A stretch of 64,000 nt of DNA, taken from NCBI GenBank assembly GCA_963812945.1, contig CAWEXD010000008.1:248001-312000 (forward strand), in the 5' to 3' direction. The DNA is from DASRDR01 sp963812945 [NCBI: uncultured Candidatus Rokubacteria bacterium] (GTDB lineage: Bacteria > Methylomirabilota > Methylomirabilia > Rokubacteriales). The translations under genes and the position numbers were made by a program. Numbering within the stretch: position 1 is the first letter of the stretch; each line of letters begins with the position of its first letter. The notes beneath the pieces are model-generated. The model made no database searches, was not told the DNA's origin, and saw nothing but the letters and a program-made list of their open reading frames with translations. Below, one piece after another: positions 61,276 through 64,000 of this stretch.

Positions 61276-62886
61276 ATGCTACAAAGCGGTCTGTCGATCG
61301 TCGGAAGCCTGGCCGACGCGCTGACGCGCGGGATCCACGTGCCCGGCCTCGAGGGCACCGGTCCCGTGTGGGGCGTGGTGGCCATCGGGAGCGCTGGCGC
61401 GCTGCTTCTGCTCGGGCTCATCGGCCGGCGGACCGTGCACGTCCCCGGTGCGGGACGCACGGTCCGGGCGGCGCTCCCCATGCTGCCTCCGGATGTCCAG
61501 TCCGCGGTGGCGACAGCCCTTCAGGCGCAGGAGGCGCAGGACTCCGTCCCGGCGCTCGGCGAGTGGCGCGCTGAAGCGGATCGCGCAGGGGCGCGAGTAG
61601 CCGTCCCGGCCGAGGTTCCCCCCTACCTCTTCGTGGTGCGTCAGGATCAGCCGCACACCTTCAGCTCGCTTCGCGACCTCGCCTGGGCCCGTCCGGACCT
61701 GCTCGGCGTCGTCTTCGATCGACGGTGGATGGGCGATCGGCGCTGCAAGCGCGAGTCGGGGCGCGCGGAGCGACGGTGCGCCGCCCGCCGCCGCGACTCC
61801 GTGGAGCGGACCTGGACCAGGCACGGCTTCGTGCTCGTCCGGCCAGCCGCGCCGGCGCAACCTCTCCCAGCGCCGAGCGTGCGCCCGCCGGCTCGTCCGG
61901 CCGTGTCGGCCGCGCCGGTCACGACCGTGAAGCCGACCGAACCGGTCACGACCGTGAAGCCGACCGCGCCGGTCACGACCGTGAAGCCGACCGAACCGGT
62001 CACGACCGTGAAGCCGACCGAACCGGTCACGACCGTGAAGCCGACCGAACCGGTCACGACCGTGAAGCCGACCGAACCGGTCACGACCGTGAAGCCGACC
62101 GAACCGGTCACGACCGTGAAGCCGGCCGAACCCGTCACGACCGTGAAGCCGGCCGAGCCGGTCACGACCGTGAAGCCGGCCGCGGTCATGACCCTGAAGC
62201 CGGCCCCGCTACCCCGGCCGAGGGTGGCACCCGGCGCGCCCGCGCGCCCGCGCGCCGGCTGGCGCGGGATCACCCGCGGCCTGGGGGTCCTGTTGGCGAC
62301 CGGCGCCGCGGCGGCGGCGGTTTTCTACCTGGAGCCCTTCGATCGCCTGGGAGAGGTGATCCGCGCTGCGTTATCCGTCGAGACGGCCACGGCGCCTCCG
62401 TCCGCGCCTGTCCGCCCGGTCGTCCCCGAGCCATCGCCTCCGGTCGGGGCGGTGGAGAAGCCGCTCGTCGCTGCGCCCTCACCCGGATCGAGCCCCTTGC
62501 GAGCCTCGCGGCGGGAGCCTGGCGCGGCCGTCCCGACGCCGGCTGCCCCGCCAGAGGCGGCGCGAAGCGCCGGCGTGCCGCCAGAGCCGGCGCGAAGCGC
62601 CGGCGTGCCGCCAGAGGCGGCGCGAAGCGCCGGCGTGCCGCCAGAGGCGGCGCGAAGCGCCGGCGTGCCGCCAGAGGCGGCGCGAAGCGCCGGCGTGCCG
62701 GTGGACCGGTGTGTCACGCCCACGCCGGCGGCGGTGGCGCTTTCGGGAGGCGAGGTGCTCGGCACCATCGTCGGCGTGCAGATCGACTCCACTGCGGAGA
62801 CCCCTCGCTGCCTCTACGTCGTGGAGCGCGAGGGTGGAGTGCAGTGGGTGGTCGATTCCGCGCGCGTGCAGCTTCGGCCGCAGTAG
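61276..62886 (+). CDS. Repeat-rich hypothetical membrane protein
   Basis: 536 residues. A first membrane helix lies near 31-48 and a second near 335-352 (ITRGLGVLLATGAAAAAVF). Between them is a folded region with VVFDRRWMGDRR and a basic stretch, seen in uncharacterised proteins of similar soil bacteria. A 9-residue repeat (VTTVKPTEP, ten copies) then follows. After the second helix come five copies of PEAARSAGVP and a final small domain with GTIVGVQIDSTAETPRCLY and a VQWVVDSARV end. Function unknown; an envelope spacer protein is possible. Confidence 0.68.
   Translation: MLQSGLSIVGSLADALTRGIHVPGLEGTGPVWGVVAIGSAGALLLLGLIGRRTVHVPGAGRTVRAALPMLPPDVQSAVATALQAQEAQDSVPALGEWRAEADRAGARVAVPAEVPPYLFVVRQDQPHTFSSLRDLAWARPDLLGVVFDRRWMGDRRCKRESGRAERRCAARRRDSVERTWTRHGFVLVRPAAPAQPLPAPSVRPPARPAVSAAPVTTVKPTEPVTTVKPTAPVTTVKPTEPVTTVKPTEPVTTVKPTEPVTTVKPTEPVTTVKPTEPVTTVKPAEPVTTVKPAEPVTTVKPAAVMTLKPAPLPRPRVAPGAPARPRAGWRGITRGLGVLLATGAAAAAVFYLEPFDRLGEVIRAALSVETATAPPSAPVRPVVPEPSPPVGAVEKPLVAAPSPGSSPLRASRREPGAAVPTPAAPPEAARSAGVPPEPARSAGVPPEAARSAGVPPEAARSAGVPPEAARSAGVPVDRCVTPTPAAVALSGGEVLGTIVGVQIDSTAETPRCLYVVEREGGVQWVVDSARVQLRPQ
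61918..62187 (+). repeat. 27-bp in-frame tandem repeat, ten copies
   Basis: The unit GTCACGACCGTGAAGCCGAC plus CGAACCG recurs every 27 bases from 61918 to 62161, with only one or two base changes. It encodes VTTVKPTEP and is likely to vary in number by slippage or recombination. Confidence 0.95.
62551..62700 (+). repeat. 30-bp in-frame tandem repeat, five copies
   Basis: Units start at 62551, 62581, 62611, 62641 and 62671 and are identical except for one base in copy 2. Each encodes PEAARSAGVP and contains the hairpin GGCGC-GAA-GCGCC. Confidence 0.95.
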
Positions 62887-62903
62887 CGCGTCTCGCCCAC
62901 CTC

Positions 62904-62919
62904 GGCGGCCCGGGCCGCC
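62904..62919. terminator. Palindrome between convergent genes
   Basis: GGCGGCCCGGGCCGCC is a perfect 16-base palindrome between the stops at 62886 and 62961. It could end both transcripts, although no T-run is present. Confidence 0.35.
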
Positions 62920-62960
62920 TCGGGTCGAATCGTCCCGCCTTCCCGCGTGAGGTCCCGAGC

Positions 62961-64000
62961 TCAGGGCCTCGGCGCGAAGAAGAGCCACGTGATGACCAGG
63001 AACACGGGAAGGAGGATGCCGCCGCTGTAGAGCATGTAGCCGAAGAATGACGGCATCCGGATCCGCGCCTCCTCGGCGATCGCCTTCACCATGAAGTTGG
63101 GGGCGTTACCGATGTAGGTGTTCGCGCCCATGAAGACGGCGCCGACGCTGATGGCGGCCAGGATCGCGTGAGGCACACCCACGACCTCGTCCGGCAGGCC
63201 CAGGCCGCGGGCGAGGTTGAGGAAGACCAGGTACGTCGGCGCGTTGTCCAGGAACGACGACAGCGTGCCGGTCGCCCAGAAGAAGTGCCAGGGCTCCCGC
63301 ACGCCCAGCTCGCCGCCGCGCGTCCGCAGGATCTCGAGCGCCGGGATCATCGTGAGGAAGATGCCGAAGAAGAGGACGGCAACCTCGATCATGGGATGCG
63401 GCGTGAACTCGTTGGCATGCCGCACCTCGCGCGGCGTCTGCCAGAGGGATAGCAGGGACAGGGCGACGATCAGGGCTTCCCGCCAGGGGGCATGGAGAAA
63501 CGCGACGCCGAGCACCACGCCTCCGAGCCACACGAAGTTGAGGGTTCCCTCGAGCCGGAGGGGGCGCCGTTCCGCCTCGTCGCGGGCTACCACCCGGGCC
63601 GGCTCCCACCCGTACGCGACCGAGTCCCACGCGAAGTACGTGAGCAGCAGGACGATCACGGCGAACAGCCAGTGCGGCCAGAGGCGGAAGGTCCACGTGA
63701 ACGGGACCCCTTGGAGATAGCCCAGGAAAAGCGGCGGGTCACCGAGCGGCGTGAGCAGCCCCCCGACGTTGGAGACCAGGAAGATGAAGAAGATCACGGT
63801 GTGGGTGATGCGGGTCCGCTGGCGGTTGGTCTGGAGGACCGGGCGGATCAGGAGCATGGACGCGCCGGTCGTGCCGAGGAACGAGGCGAGGAGGCTGCCG
63901 GTCGCCATGAACGTCGTGTTGACCAGGGGCGTCGCTTCCAGGTCGCCGCTCAGGCGAATCCCGCCCGCGATCACGTAGAGGGCCGTCAGAAGCAGGATGA
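62961..64000 (-). CDS. NhaD/ArsB-CitM superfamily ion transporter (5' end cut by window edge)
   Basis: The C-terminal 346 residues are visible; the frame is open to the right edge, so the N-terminus is missing. About nine membrane segments. Conserved loops are LVNTTFMATGSLLASFLGTT, VSNVGGLLTPLGDPPLFLGY, SSFLDNAPTYLVFLNL and MGANTYIGNAPNFMVKAIA, as in Na+/H+ antiporters of the ion-transporter superfamily. Likely Na+/H+ exchange, though ArsB- or citrate-type substrates cannot be excluded. Confidence 0.85.
   Translation of the reverse strand, partial: ILLLTALYVIAGGIRLSGDLEATPLVNTTFMATGSLLASFLGTTGASMLLIRPVLQTNRQRTRITHTVIFFIFLVSNVGGLLTPLGDPPLFLGYLQGVPFTWTFRLWPHWLFAVIVLLLTYFAWDSVAYGWEPARVVARDEAERRPLRLEGTLNFVWLGGVVLGVAFLHAPWREALIVALSLLSLWQTPREVRHANEFTPHPMIEVAVLFFGIFLTMIPALEILRTRGGELGVREPWHFFWATGTLSSFLDNAPTYLVFLNLARGLGLPDEVVGVPHAILAAISVGAVFMGANTYIGNAPNFMVKAIAEEARIRMPSFFGYMLYSGGILLPVFLVITWLFFAPRP

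Noticed and set aside
61918-62700. CRISPR-like arrays of 27- and 30-base repeats
   Set aside because: Units are contiguous without spacers, stay in one reading frame and encode peptide repeats; no cas genes are present.

Overview
This 64 kb window is GC-rich (about 70 % by eye), almost gapless bacterial chromosome. No rRNA, tRNA, phage, insertion sequence or CRISPR array was found. The gene style points to a soil or subsurface heterotroph of the Candidatus Rokubacteria / Methylomirabilota type: many ABC substrate-binding proteins including orphan PF04392-type ones, CaiB CoA-transferases, acyl-CoA dehydrogenases, Mo-hydroxylases, and frequent GTG starts with 4-base GTGA/ATGA overlaps. This placement is an inference from gene content, not a phylogenetic result.

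Layout. (1) 1-12597: a CoA-thioester aromatic pathway that fits aerobic 2-aminobenzoate (anthranilate) degradation. It has a 2-aminobenzoate/benzoate-CoA ligase (cut by the left edge), a fused flavin monooxygenase/Old Yellow Enzyme-type reductase, two enoyl-CoA hydratases, an SDR dehydrogenase, a RidA-family protein, a VOC protein, a CaiB CoA-transferase and an orphan ABC binding protein. (2) 12675-20735: a GT-C-like membrane protein with galactose-binding-like domains, a TTC38-type TPR protein, an acyl-CoA dehydrogenase, a small secreted TPR protein and an S9 peptidase. (3) 20782-28306: a SelD-type FAD oxidoreductase, then a tightly coupled minus-strand operon of the arsenosugar / rSAM-selenodomain kind (peroxidase-like CMD protein, ArsS-like radical SAM, MerA-like oxidoreductase, TVP38, GT2), followed by an OYE-type oxidoreductase.

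(4) 28428-34568: a YbgF-like lipoprotein, then a SerK/SbnI-like free-serine kinase lying 10 bases upstream of a TrpB2-type tryptophan synthase beta chain. This suggests a serine to O-phosphoserine to tryptophan route. An acyl-CoA dehydrogenase and an SCP2-type thiolase follow. (5) 34580-42694: a NYN nuclease-like protein with a LOTUS-like C-terminus, a dual-specificity-type phosphatase, a DUF2459 lipoprotein, a DUF35 Zn-ribbon/OB protein, a two-subunit B12-dependent acyl-CoA mutase, two SAM methyltransferases and a second CaiB CoA-transferase. (6) 42749-46501: a three-subunit xanthine-oxidase-family Mo-hydroxylase resembling 4-hydroxybenzoyl-CoA reductase; its FAD subunit seems to start at CTG.

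(7) 46581-53952: an orphan PF04392 binding protein, two family-5 peptide-type binding proteins, an FG-GAP-like secreted protein and DppB/DppC permeases without ATPases. (8) 53953-54807: a degraded stretch with gene remnants and an RHH/RelE toxin-antitoxin pair. (9) 54984-61174: a GntR/FCD regulator followed by a complete branched-chain-amino-acid-type ABC transporter (binding protein, LivH, LivM, LivG, LivF) with an AAC(6')-like acetyltransferase inside it. (10) 61276-64000: a repeat-rich hypothetical protein and an NhaD/ArsB-type ion transporter cut by the right edge.

The main themes are import of small carboxylates or amino acids, activation to CoA thioesters and oxidation to central metabolites.
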